The notes under the pieces are model-generated. The model ran no database searches. It was not told where the DNA came from and saw only the letters and a program-made list of their open reading frames with translations. A program made the position numbers and the translations under genes. From Prorocentrum cordatum (lineage: Eukaryota > Sar > Dinophyceae > Prorocentrales > Prorocentraceae): a DNA stretch of 64,000 nt. The stretch covers positions 407,505-471,504 of the forward strand of contig CAUYUJ010010502.1 of the NCBI GenBank assembly GCA_963575745.1, in the 5' to 3' direction. This document shows positions 43,591 through 53,784 of the stretch, piece by piece. The first letter of the stretch is position 1. Each line of letters opens with the position of its first letter.

Positions 43591-43815
43591 AGGAGGAGCG
43601 GGAGGAGGAGGAGGAGGAGGAGGAGGAGGAGGAGGAGAGGAGGAGGAGGAGGGAGGGAGGGAGGAGGAGGAGAGGAGCATGGGGAGGAGGAGGAGGCGGA
43701 GGAGGAGGAGGAGGAGCAGGACGAGGAAGGGACGGGGGAGGAGGGAGGAGGAGGAGGAGGCGGAGGAGGAGGAGGAGGAGGCGGGAGGAGGAGGAGGAGG
43801 AGGAAGAGAAGCAGA
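43591..43815. repeat. (GGA)n array
   Basis: GGA triplets with GGAGGGA, CGGA and GCGG interruptions. Confidence 0.95.
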
Positions 43816-43934
43816 ATGGTGAAGAGAACGCTGCCCTGAGGAGCCTGGGCCGGCCTTCTCCAATCAGCCCTGGATCAGACGCTGAGCCAACTCTGCCCGT
43901 GCATCCTCGCACACGCGCGGGGGACCTTTTAGCA

Positions 43935-44430
43935 GGGCAAGCCTCCAGGGGATACCCCCAGCGCTTTGGGGCGCAAGTAGTTTGGAGCGTTCCTCTGCCA
44001 GCCCCCTTCATCTCCTTCGGGGAGGGCTTTGCCACTTTTCCTTGCTACTGGGACCCCCTCCCCAACCCGAGCGGCGCCAAACCCTGAGCAATGCCCAACA
44101 CGCGCGGGCGCCCTGCGATCACTCTGCATCGAGTCTCGTCAGGATCGGCGGGGGGCGGGGGGCCGGCATGCGGCACACTGCCTGCCGTGCAGGCTCACCA
44201 TCCCCTTCAAAAAATAGAATCCAGTCTGCAAGTGACGGCGGGGTGGTCGGCATAATGCCAGCTGCGTTCGGCCCACCATCCGAATCAAAAAGACAGCACA
44301 CACTTTGCTTACAAATCGCGTTGGCCTGCGCGCGATCACCTTGCATGGGCTTTGGCAGGGACGGCGGGGATGCCCGCATGCTGCTGGCTGTAGGTCCACC
44401 ATCTGTATCAAAAACGGCAGTGGATATGTC
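43935..44430 (+). repeat. Dispersed repeat family G, copy 2
   Basis: TTCATCTCCTTCGGGGAGGG, ACCCCCTCCCCAACCCGAG, then units with GACGGCGGGG (44232, 44363), CATAATGCCAGCTGCG, CCCACCATCCGAATCAAAAA. Same order as 36490-37050. Confidence 0.65.
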
Positions 44431-45276
44431 GACCCCTAGTCCCGGCTTCGTGAGGTTTTCTAATGGACCAACAGTTTGGGGCTCAACCCTGGGATCTACG
44501 ATGGGGGGGCGCCCATCCTCGATAGGGGTGCGTCCGAATAGCCCCGAATAGTCCGAGAGAGAGACACAGATAGAGAGATGCAACTTGTAGCTCTAAATGT
44601 GTACATGTAAACCACGTGTGCAGCGAACAAAGACACGAACTACTATATGTGTATATAGGATTGTCTGTCTGTGCATCGGTTGAGAAGGCGAGCGTAACAT
44701 ACAGAGGAAACAGCGAAAGAGAGAGAGAGAGAGAGACTCACATGCAGGGGGAAACATAAAGAGAGAGGGAAACATGCAGAGACACGCACAGAGGGAGAAA
44801 CTGAGAAAGAGAGAGAGAAGAGATAGACTGACTGACCAGTTCACACACATACATATAGACATACATATATAAAAAATATGCTTGTATATACATATATACA
44901 GATACAGCATGCGCCTGTAGAGCGAGAGAGAGATAGAGATAGAGAGAGAGGCAGAGCCAGAGAGCCGCAGAGGTGGAAAACTGGCCAGACCATATGCCGA
45001 CAGGCTGATTTTAAGAAAGCTGGAGAACTCAGAGATCGGAGAAGCCAAGCGGCTTGCGAGGCTGGAGAACCGTCACGAAGCTGAAGAGCGCCCTGGCCGA
45101 GGGAGAGCCCGGGAGCGGCTGGGGGGAGGCCGTCGAGGCACCCCCTGGCCGATGGCCCGGGGAGGGCCTGGAAAGCGGGAGGGCGGAAGGGACGAACCCG
45201 CCCCAGCCCGACACTCCTGCCCCCTCCATCCCTGCGCCCGATGGCGGTTCAACAGCCTGCCTGGCTTTGCTGAGTA
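44431..45276. other. GA- and ATA-rich interval without a gene
   Basis: Short (GA)n runs (about 44718-44735 and 44930-44950) and ACATATA-rich sequence. No gene is seen. Confidence 0.6.
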
Positions 45277-45334
45277 CTCCTCCTCCCCCTCCTCCTCCTC
45301 CTCCTCCTCCTCCTCCTCCTCCTCCTCCTCGTCC
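45277..45334. repeat. (CTC)n array abutting the spliced-leader relic
   Basis: CTC triplets that end within a few bases of the first spliced-leader base. Confidence 0.95.
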
Positions 45335-45356
45335 TCCGTAGCCATTTTGGCTCAAG
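45335..45356 (+). other. Genomic relic of the dinoflagellate spliced leader
   Basis: The 22 bases are T, then CCGTAGCCATTTTGGCTCAA, then G: identical to the published dinoflagellate spliced leader (first base D = T/A/G). The leader is normally added to mRNA by trans-splicing and is not encoded next to genes. Its presence here marks the downstream sequence as a reinserted copy of a mature mRNA. Confidence 0.95.
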
Positions 45357-45415
45357 AGCCTGCTCGCCGCGCCTGCGCCCCCCCGCCCGCGCGTTGGCTC
45401 GAGCTGGCTACGGTC

Positions 45416-46138
45416 ATGGCCGACGCGACGGCGGCGGCGCTCCTCTCTGTGATCGTGCGTGCTGGCGCTTCACGGCAAGTCGTGGCGGCAACAGCGGTGG
45501 CCCTGTGGCGTGCGGCTCGCGCCGACGAGCCCAGCACCATAGCGGAGGAGAAGGACGTGGACGAGGAGGTGCAGGCGCGAGTGGAGCGCATCACCCCCGT
45601 GCTCCGCGCGAAGGTGGTCGCGGCGCACGCCGAGTCCAAGCCGAACATCGATGGCGAGATGAAGGCGCAGCGCAACATGGCGGAGCACGCCCTCTTCGGC
45701 GAGGGCGCCGACGCGCTCCCCAAGAACGGCAAGGAGGCGAAGCGGCGACAGCGGACACGACGGCACCGAGCTCCTGATGGCGTGCACGGCGGTGCCACGC
45801 CCTCCGAGTCGGAGCTCAGCGAGGGCATCAAGGGCGAGGCCACCAGCCCCGACCTGCAGATGCAGTTGCAGGACATCAGCAAGACCCTCGACACGGCGCG
45901 CGTGGCGATCCAGCACACGATGCAGGACGCGAAGGGCCACATCGAGAAGTTCCTGACGCATGCGGCGTCCGACGAGACCAACGCGCAGCCCCAGTACGGC
46001 ATGGGCCTCGTTACGGACACGGCCCACGTGGTCTACATGTTGGAGATGATGCACGAGCTTGCCAAGAGCTTCTTGCCCGACGCCGTTGCCGCGCGCATCG
46101 ACGCCCCCGACGCCTCCGTGCCAGCGCCAGCCACATGA
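45416..46138 (+). CDS. Spliced-leader-tagged intronless retrogene, unrecognised product (240 aa)
   Basis: The first ATG after the spliced-leader relic (59 bases downstream) opens an uninterrupted frame to TGA at 46136-46138. The protein starts MADATAAALLSVIVRAGASR and has a helical Ala-rich N-terminus (residues 1-40), an acidic stretch, KLQDISK-like helices around residues 155-190 and a final helix HVVYMLEMMHELAKSFLPDA. There is no signal peptide and no membrane segment. A basic patch KEAKRRQRTRRHR (about 105-117) could be a nuclear localisation signal, or mark a compensated shift. I do not recognise the family. The intact frame, GC-rich third positions and 5' leader fit a processed cDNA that was reinserted and kept its frame. 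Whether it is transcribed is unknown; no poly(A) tract remains downstream. Confidence 0.8.
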   Translation: MADATAAALLSVIVRAGASRQVVAATAVALWRAARADEPSTIAEEKDVDEEVQARVERITPVLRAKVVAAHAESKPNIDGEMKAQRNMAEHALFGEGADALPKNGKEAKRRQRTRRHRAPDGVHGGATPSESELSEGIKGEATSPDLQMQLQDISKTLDTARVAIQHTMQDAKGHIEKFLTHAASDETNAQPQYGMGLVTDTAHVVYMLEMMHELAKSFLPDAVAARIDAPDASVPAPAT

Positions 46139-46261
46139 GGTCCGTGTTCGGCATCTACGTGTTCGTGTACCCGGGCGGGTGCACCAGGTGTTGTACCTGT
46201 TCTGAGCGGGCCCGCGGGCCCGTCCCTTCGGACGTACGCTGTCCCTCATCTGACGATTCCT

Positions 46262-46335
46262 GACGATTCCTCCTCCTCGTCCTCCTCCTCCCCCTCCTCC
46301 TCCTCCCCCTCCGCCTCCTCCTCCTCCCCCAGGCA
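46262..46335. repeat. (CTC)n tract
   Basis: CTC-rich with CCC and CGTC interruptions. Confidence 0.9.
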
Positions 46336-46459
46336 GGCTTGTCGTTCCCAGCGCCCAGGCTGAGGAGAGGGAGGACTCCGCTGCCACGTCCAGGGAGCCA
46401 TCCCGCACGCACCGCGCGAGCGAGGCCGGCCGCAGGGCAGCGGAGGCAAAGCCTTGCAA

Positions 46460-46625
46460 TATTGAAGGGGCCCTGGGACACACAAATAAATACACACAAA
46501 TAAAAATATTCCCTATATTTTCATATATTTTCTGGGTTTTTGTCTTCCCCCCCACTTCCCATATTTTCCCATATTTTCTGGGGAATCGCCGATTAATTGT
46601 GTCTGTGTGTTTCTTTCCCTCTTGA
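46460..46625 (+). repeat. Dispersed repeat family E, copy 2
   Basis: ATTGAAGGGGCCCTGGGACA, then CTTCCCCCCCACTTCCCATA, CTGGGGAATCGCCGATTAAT and TGTGTCTGTGTG; co-linear with 21883-22046. Confidence 0.85.
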
Positions 46626-46809
46626 AATATAGCGCCGGACTCGGGGACCTCGCGGCGCAGGGAGGCAGACGGCGGCTCGTGCGAGCTGGCCCACAGAACG
46701 TCTCTCGGGCCACGGGCGCCCGCATTGTGTTGCAGCCCCCGCAGCAGAGCCAGAACGGCCACTGTCGCAAACCCACAAAACATAGCGCAGGAAAGTGGAG
46801 GGACAGGCG

Positions 46810-46860
46810 GGGAAGAGGAGGAGGAGGAGGAGGAGGAGGAGGAGGAGGAGGAGGAGGAAG
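46810..46860. repeat. (GGA)n array
   Basis: A pure GGA run. Confidence 0.95.
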
Positions 46861-47687
46861 GACAGAAGCGAGGCGAAGGGACCTGACAACGGCGCTGTGT
46901 GTGCATCCACACGTGGTCCAACCGACCCTCAAACTCATGGGGCATCACACAACGACACGACAAAGGAGAGCGCTCAGCACAGGCTGACAAAAAGACGTCC
47001 CGGCTGCTACGGTGAAAACGTACAGTACGGACGCGTGGTGAGGACGCAAGACCCTTGGAGGGCGAAGTTGAAGAATTCTGGGCGGCCGGCGGCCAGGCCC
47101 CAGGGAACCTGAGAAACTGGCCTGCGAAAACTGCTAGGGACGGGCCGCAGAGGCTGAGGCAGGCAAGGGCCCAAGGGTACCCTTGAAAAAACTCGCTTGT
47201 CCTTACTATGCGCCTTGACTGTATCGCACGCGGGGGGGATGCAGGAAAGGGGGGGAGGAGCAGACGAAGGAAGGGTCGAGGGCGGGAGCGAAAGCAGCAC
47301 TCCTATAGGACGCACAGCGCCCAATCGAGGCGCGAACCACAGTGGAGAGCTTCTGGGTAGGGGGCGCCCCAATACGTGCAACGTGGACGAGGCTGCACTT
47401 CCACCAGCAGCTGGTGCTAGGGTGCATCGAATGGGGGGGCTGGGCCCGTTCGCCGCATGATCTCAACTCGCCTACGATCCCTCGGGGTGTGTTTCTGCAG
47501 CCCCCTTCAGGCTGTCGCGGAAAACAGGTGCGGTGTCTCGGCGAGCCCTGCACGGGCTCCTTGGCTTTCAACAAGATGGACGAAGAACTTCTCGATCGGA
47601 CTGCGGCCCGGTGACAACCGAAAGTGCGAAGCCGAGCCGAGAAGAGGGCGAGGCCTTCGAGAGCTCATCATTCAGAGTCTGCAGTGG
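46861..47687. other. Unique interval without a recognised gene
   Basis: No motif-bearing frame and no repeat that I recognise. Confidence 0.5.
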
Positions 47688-47689
47688 TA

Positions 47690-47869
47690 TGGTCAGACCT
47701 TCAGGACAGAATCGCATCATGCAAGAACACAAGACCCTCCGCCGGAAAAAAACACACACAGAACATCCAAGGGTGCCCTCCCCATGGTGCACAAGAACAT
47801 CCGACAAACACGAAGAACATCATGGTAACCTTCCCGAGCCGAACTCGATCTTACACCTCGGTCCGACTG
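47690..47869. mobile_element. Tc1-like MITE, CAGTCGG termini, copy 2
   Basis: The right end is GGTCCGACTG followed by TA (47870-47871); the left end is a diverged TGGTCAGACC preceded by TA (47688-47689). The interior (AGACCCTCCGCCGG, GGGTGCCCTCCCCA, AAGAACATCC, CCCGAGCCGA) is co-linear with 50731-50914. Confidence 0.75.
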
Positions 47870-47999
47870 TAGCCATCGTGGCACGGCTCTTGCATTCGGC
47901 CACGGGGCCCACTCCACTCCACCTCACGCCTCCCTCGGCGAGGCTCCGCCCAGAGTCCTGCGTGACCCAGCTGGGGCCGCAGCGGCGACGGCTCTTCCT

Positions 48000-48412
48000 G
48001 CTCCTCCTCCAATCCTGCCCGCTCGTCCTCCTGCCTCCTCCTCCTCCTCCTCCTGTTTCCTGCTTCCGAATGGCGAGAGAGTACTCCGCACGCTGTCGCT
48101 CCTCCTCCTCCTCCTCCTCCCTTCCTCCTCCTCCTCCTCCTCCTCCTCCTCCTCCTCCTCCTCCTCCTCCTCCTCCTCCTCCCCTCCTCCTCCTCCTTCC
48201 TCCTCCTCCTCTCTCCTCCTCCTCCTCCTCCTCCTCCTCCTCCTCCTCCTCCTCCTCCTCCTCCTCCTCCTCCTCCTCCTCCTCCTCTCCTCCTCCTCCT
48301 CCTCCTCCTCCTCCTCCTCCTTCCTCACTCCTCCTCCTCCTCCTCCTCCTCCTCCTCCTCCTCCTCCTCCTCCTCCTCCTCTCCTCCTCAACTCTCCTCC
48401 CGCTCCTCCTCC
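48000..48412. repeat. Long (CTC)n array
   Basis: About 400 bases of CTC triplets with a few interruptions (including a unique gap at about 48057-48100), one of the longest in the window. Confidence 0.95.
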
Positions 48413-48839
48413 GACGACGACTACGGAGACGACGGCCGATGCCAACGACGGCGACGGCGACCGACGCCCAACGACGGCGACGGCGACACGACGCCCGCGG
48501 CCTGCAGCGGCCGCGGCGGCGAGGGCGCCCGCGCGGGCCCGGAGGCCCGCCGCGCCGGCGCGCCCCACGGCGGCGCCAGCGCCGGCGTGGGCGGCGCCCT
48601 GGCCTGGCGGGATCGGGGGCGACGCACGAGCCCAGAGCCCCCCTCGAGGCATGAAGCCTCGAGGAGGAAGAGGAGGAAGAAGGAGGGAGGGAGGAGGAGG
48701 AGGCGTGAAGCCTCGAGGAAGAAGAGGAGGAGGAGGATGAGGAGGAGGCATGAAGCCTCGAAGAGGAAGAGGGACCGAAGCAGAAGCCCAGACCCCCCCC
48801 TCGAGGCATGAACGAATCGCGAGGGGGGGGGGGGGGGGC

Positions 48840-48966
48840 GCGCAAACATACTGGTACTAGATGTCCTCCTTGGAGGCGCGCGTCCGACCCGGAAATATGG
48901 TATACCCATCCTGTAGTATACATCGTTTCCCGAGCGGCGTGGCCAGAAAGCGCCCGCAACGACGCA
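48840..48966 (+). repeat. Direct duplication, unit 1
   Basis: CTTGGAGGCGCGCGTCCGAC, CGTTTCCCGAGCGGCGTGGC and CAGAAAGCGCCCGC blocks; repeated at 49373-49490. Confidence 0.75.
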
Positions 48967-49039
48967 TGTACGATAAGACTCCTCAGTGCGCGCGTCGCCC
49001 CTGGGGGGGCGACGCACACATAGTATTGGTATGTTGGGG

Positions 49040-49176
49040 CGACGCCGATGCTACCCTTCCCTCGTTTTCCCTTTTCTGGCCTTCTCAGAGGCCCTCGCCG
49101 CCACCGATGGACTCGACTCGAAAGTCTGGTCAGAACGCACCCCAGGAGAGGTCCAGGGAGTCGCTGTATGGGTACC
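49040..49176 (+). repeat. Dispersed repeat family A, copy 6
   Basis: CCTCGTTTTCCCTTTTCTGG, GGCCCTCGCCGCCACCGATG, GTCAGAACGCACCCCAGGAG and a final GGTACC at 49171-49176. Confidence 0.75.
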
Positions 49177-49372
49177 TTCTGGTTCCCCTCGAGTCGTGAG
49201 AAAATCATGACGATGGGGGGGGGGGTCGTCGCTATGTTCGGCCCCCTGGTGGCCCTCCCTGGGCCTCGGGAGGGTCAATAATCGACTCAGGATGAGGAAA
49301 GTGGTCCTGGGGAATGGGTCCAGTCCTGTGGGGGTCGGCGCTATGACAAATCATGACGTCGGAGGTCTGGGA

Positions 49373-49490
49373 AGACATACAAATACTATACGTCTGCCTT
49401 GGAGGCGCGCGTCCGACCCGAACACGTGGTATAAACATCTTGCAGCGGATCGCTTCCCAAGCGGCACGGCCAGGAAGCGCCCGCCCGCCC
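49373..49490 (+). repeat. Direct duplication, unit 2
   Basis: CTTGGAGGCGCGCGTCCGAC, CGCTTCCCAAGCGGCACGGC and CAGGAAGCGCCCGC; about 533 bases after unit 1. Confidence 0.75.
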
Positions 49491-49576
49491 CGCGGCCTGG
49501 CACGGATCGGACAGCATCGAATCCCCAAGCAAGACGAAGCCAGGGCGAGGATGACATCGGGCGAGGGTACATCTGG

Positions 49577-49730
49577 GATCTCTGAGACACCCGGTAGCTC
49601 TGGAGGATGTCTCGGGCGCCGCGGCCTTCTCAGAGCGCTCCAGAACGCCGAGAGAGCGTTCCGGAACAATCTGGATCGGACATATCCTCGTCCTAGCCCC
49701 GTCCGAAAACGTGCATCGGCCCCTGGAGGA
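49577..49730 (+). repeat. Dispersed repeat family C, copy 3
   Basis: GTAGCTCTGGAGGATGTCTC, CTCAGAGCGCTCCAGAACGC, GAGAGCGTTCCGGAAC, CTAGCCCCGTCCGAAAACG; co-linear with 13070-13245. Confidence 0.75.
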
Positions 49731-50267
49731 CCGAAGTCGGGGCAAAGCCGGGACTCACATCGTCGAAGAGCCTAGATCAGTCAGCACCGAATCGCCGAAT
49801 CCGTTCGATTCGAAATGTGCATCGGAGAGGGATGCATCGGCACGGAGTCGGAATCGAATCGGATCGGCTGGGCCAGGACGCACAACAGCGCCATGCGAGC
49901 ATCGTGCCGCCCCAGATCGTCGGAGCAATGGGCCAGCGTGGCCCAGGCCTGGTGGGATGACCGCGGAGCCTGCCAAGGGGGAAGATAAGGGGGCAACTCC
50001 TGGGAGGCTTACATCAGGACAATGAAACGCGATTGAGGACTATTACCCGATTTCGGGGGCAACTGAGCTGGATTAGGCCGAACGAATCCTGGAATTGAGC
50101 TGGATCGGGCCTGGGATTAAGCCCAAGATTATGCTGGATTAAGCGGGATAAGCCGGATTTAGTGGGAGTAGACGTAGTTAGGCGATTTTTTGACCAGGGA
50201 TATGCCAGCGCCGATTTTGAGTTTCAACCTCCCAGGAGTCGCACCCTAAGGTAGGGGGATTATCTGT

Positions 50268-50458
50268 GGATGCGAAGGTGGCGTACACATGATCTCATAT
50301 AGCTTATAAGTGAGAAAGAACTGCGATAAGTGGCTCAAGCTATTGACTAAGTGGGCTGCGCCCACTTAGCGGGGCGATCGAGCCTACCCAAGCAACTGAG
50401 GACATGCGTGAACTACTTCTCAGTTACTTCGCGCCAGATATAGCCCACCTTCGCATCC
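50268..50458. other. Strong stem-loop with nested perfect hairpin
   Basis: GGATGCGAAGGTGG (50268-50281) and CCACCTTCGCATCC (50445-50458) form a 14-bp perfect outer stem. Inside, CTAAGTGGGC-TGC-GCCCACTTAG (50347-50369) is a perfect 10-bp hairpin, and AACTGAG...CTCAGTT (about 50394-50426) a 7-bp one. There is no coding frame. It could be a structured RNA or a foldback element; no second copy is seen in the window. Confidence 0.7.
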
Positions 50459-50730
50459 CTTTGTAACACCCCTGTCCCCTTAGCAAGCCCCGAAGGTCAT
50501 CCCAGTGGTCGACCAAGGCCACGTAAGCCCAGACAGCCTCGCGTCGTGAACAAATCGACAAAGTAACGAAGGGAGGTCTTCCTATATTTCAGCCTTCGGG
50601 GACTCTCAAGGAATCTAGGGGCGGTCAGAAAACGGCTCGGGATGAGAAACCAGCCCAGGGGAAGGGGTCCAGAACTCCGGGGTCCACGTTGCGAAATAAT
50701 CAGGACGTCGCGTGTATGGGCACTCACGTA

Positions 50731-50914
50731 CAGTCGGACCTAGGACAGAAGAACATCCTTCAAGAGCATGAGACCCTCCGTCGGCCAAAGCATCCGAGAC
50801 CAGAAAATCACTCGAGGGTACCCTCCCCAGGATGCAAAAGAACATCTAGCAAGCACGATGAAATCTAGGGTACCTCCCCCGAGCCGACCGCGCTGTTATA
50901 TCGCGGTTCGACTG
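50731..50914. mobile_element. Tc1-like MITE, CAGTCGG termini, copy 3
   Basis: The left end TA-CAGTCGGACC and the right end GGTTCGACTG-TT are inverted repeats (9 of 10). Just inside the right end CGCGATATAACAG (minus strand) follows, giving CAGTCGAACCGCGATATAAC, reminiscent of Tc1/mariner/pogo ends. The 184-bp body is co-linear with 47690-47869. It has no transposase. Confidence 0.75.
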
Positions 50915-52280
50915 TTCTCACTAACGATGGGAAATCTTGCCACAGTGCAGGCCAGTCCACGAGAAATCTTCCAGAAGAAACGCAACCCTGAGACCCCAGG
51001 ACGTCGTTTGATTTTTGGAGTGGGAGCGTCACGCTTTCCATCGCGGAACCATCGAACCCCAAGGAACCCAGGGCACCCTGGAGGCGAGCAGGGTGTTTCT
51101 TGGCATGGGTTTCCACTGTACGAGAGATCTGGGGGCGCATCGCTCGTCGAGCCCGAGCTCCGTCGGGTGGCCCGGGGGGGCAAGAGGTCATCGTGGGACA
51201 CCCGTTGGCGGGCCAGTCTCTTGCTGCTGGAAATGCGCTCAAGAAAGCTATCAGTTCAGAAATCTTCGGCGACGAGCGGGGGTGGGAAATGAGAAGGAGA
51301 AGGCCGTCTCAGAGGGCGGCAGGACTTCTCAGAAGCCCGCGCACCTTCTGAGAAGCTTTCGGTGTCTTCGGGGACGGCTCAGAAAACTTCTCAGCTCAGA
51401 AGGCCAGGGGACTTCCGACCCTTCTCAGAAGGCCCGCCGCTTCTCGCTTCCTCCCCCCCGGGCGCGCCGCCGAAATCTGGGACACCTCCCTGGAAATGTC
51501 TTACAACAAGCCTGGGCCAGAACCTGGTGTAAACACTCGATGGGGGCGAACGAGGAGCTGGTCGAGAAGCGCTGGCCCAGCTCTTCTGGGAGGGGTTTCT
51601 TCCTCAGATGCTCGACCGTACTTGGTGTGCCTGGTGTAGCGCGGGACGCTGCACGCCAGGACCTTGCCAGATCCAGCGGGGCACGACGACGAAGAGACTG
51701 CAGGATGTTTCGGCCCGCGGCTGCAGGTTGCTCAGGTGTGCCAGTGCCCTGGTTTATCAGAAAGCCTGGGGCTGTGGGCGGCGGGTCGTCGGTGGGTCGT
51801 GGGCGGTCGGTCGGTGTCGTCCTGGCCGTCAGCGTCGTCGTCGGTCGTCGGTCGTCGTCGTCGTCGATGGGTCCCCTTCGCCGCCGCCGCGCCGCCGTGG
51901 GTAGCCTCCATGCGTCTACGTCGTCGTCGAGTGGTCGGTGGCCACCGTCGTCGCCGCCGTCGGTCGGTTGGCGTCGCCGTCTTCGCCGTTCACGTTGCCG
52001 TTGCCGCCGTTTGTCCTTGCGGATGTGGCTTTTACGGCGTGGCGTGTTTGCTGAATTATTTTACCTGCGAGCGCTGAATTACGGTTTGCGCGGCAAGGAC
52101 GTCGTGCCTCCAAACGAACGACGATTGGTTCTGAAGGGGTAAAGCTAACGAAAACATGGGAAGAAAGCACAGCACACGAGAACTCTACGTATAGGGGAAG
52201 GGCAAAAAAGACAGGAGGAGACACGACTCCGTAAACTTCCACAAGACCGACAGCAGTAATCCTTGGCGGGGGCAGCATCA
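50915..52280. other. Interval without a recognised gene
   Basis: Holds a cluster of CTTCTCAGAAG / CTTCTGAGAAG palindromes (about 51308-51460) and GTCGTC-rich sequence (about 51785-51970). No supported gene. Confidence 0.5.
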
Positions 52281-52382
52281 TTGATATATCGTTTTAAGAA
52301 CTACGTTCGCCAATGTGGGCCCCAAACCATGGCTTGTAGCATACTCTGAGATGCCAGATATGTGGTGCAATGTGTGGTCCAC

Positions 52383-52413
<31 letters not shown>

Positions 52414-52429
52414 GTGGTGTAAATTGCGT

Positions 52430-53745
52430 GGCCCAACCGATGTTCAACATTATACGTGTTGCAATACATGTGGTGCATGCTACGTGGTGCAATTAACTTT
52501 GCCGAACTTGAATTTGTCGACTCCACTGCTCGCGCAATCATCCCACCCACCCACCCGCAACTTGGTTCACAAAACCCATGCGGAATCCATTGCGGTGACT
52601 GATCGGTGTTGGTTGGTGCATATCCGCTGCCGCGCTAGCCCGCGCATGCTCGCGCGCGCAGCGGCCAGCTAGTTTGGCGCGACCGGCGCGAACGCGGTGG
52701 CGCTGACCGCTCGGCACATCTCAGCGAGCACTTCAGTGCGAGTCGGCGACTTGGGCGGGCGCGGTATCATAGCAACGTCGACACAGGTAGACCCGATGAT
52801 GATGATAGCGATGCTGGCGACGATGCTGACAGCGACGACGGGGCAGCCAATGACGGCGCCGATGCTGATCACGCCGACGACGATGACGACGCACTCGCGT
52901 CGGTGATGAACGTTTGGAAAGAGTTCGACATGCGCGCGCGGCAGAAGCGCGAGAGTGGCCAGCATGGTATAAGTTGACACGGGTGGTGCCCACCCCCGCA
53001 CGCGCGCAAGGGCGTGCGAACGATTTCGATGATTCGCATGACAGAACTGGTGACAAAAAACATTGGTTTTGTAGGATTCGGAAAGCGCGCGGGTAGATTT
53101 TTCATTATTGTGTTGCACATTGTGTTTCACGGATGTCTGGTACGATTCGTGTGATTTCATGAAGCTCGGTCTTGAAATTGTTGAAACCACAATGTGTGTT
53201 GGAAGGATTTGGACATGCGCACACGGCGGCCGCGAGCATGTCCCGCATGGTGTTTTTTTTCACAAGGGATTGTGGCCCTGGCAGGCGCGCGACCGCTGCT
53301 GAATGACATGCGCGCAAAAGTTGCCCAAGAAACCCCATTTGACACGAATGCTGACAAATCATTTGTGTTTAAAATAATTCGGCAAGGGCGCGCGGGCAGA
53401 CGTTTCAGAATCCTTGGGTGAGAAAGTCGTATGAGTTCACGGGTTATCTTGAAGCGGGATGTTGAAATTGTTGAAAACCATGTGCTTGGAAGGATTCCGA
53501 CATGCGCGCGCAGCGGACGCGCGAGTGTGCCCCTCATGGTATCATTTGACAAGGGATTCGCAAACAATGTTTTGTTAGAGCAACACATGTCATCGCACAG
53601 CGTTTTGCAAGGGAATTGAAAAGGGGGACCGATACCGGCCTGGCTGGGATAGTATGAATTCACAGGTCGGATGGACATTGGGTCAGAATCATATGTGCTT
53701 AGCGTAAGTTCCCTGGGAATCGATAAGTCCGTGGGGGGGGGAGGG
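52430..53745. repeat. 1.4-kb tandem duplication, unit 1
   Basis: The unit begins with ACGTGGTGCAA words, then CTCGCGCAATCATCCCACCC (52529), a GTGCGAGTCGGCGACTTGGG block, degenerate subunits with GGAAGGATTxxGACATGCGCG, and ends with ACCGATACCGGCCTGGCTGG (53629). Unit 2 has all of these in the same order. The minus strand of the first third encodes a short hydrophobic peptide ending AMIPRPPKSPTRTEVLAE and a stop at 52669. Confidence 0.8.
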
Positions 53746-53784
53746 TGGTAGAACCTATGTTCCCTTTCAGAAAAGGAGAATATG

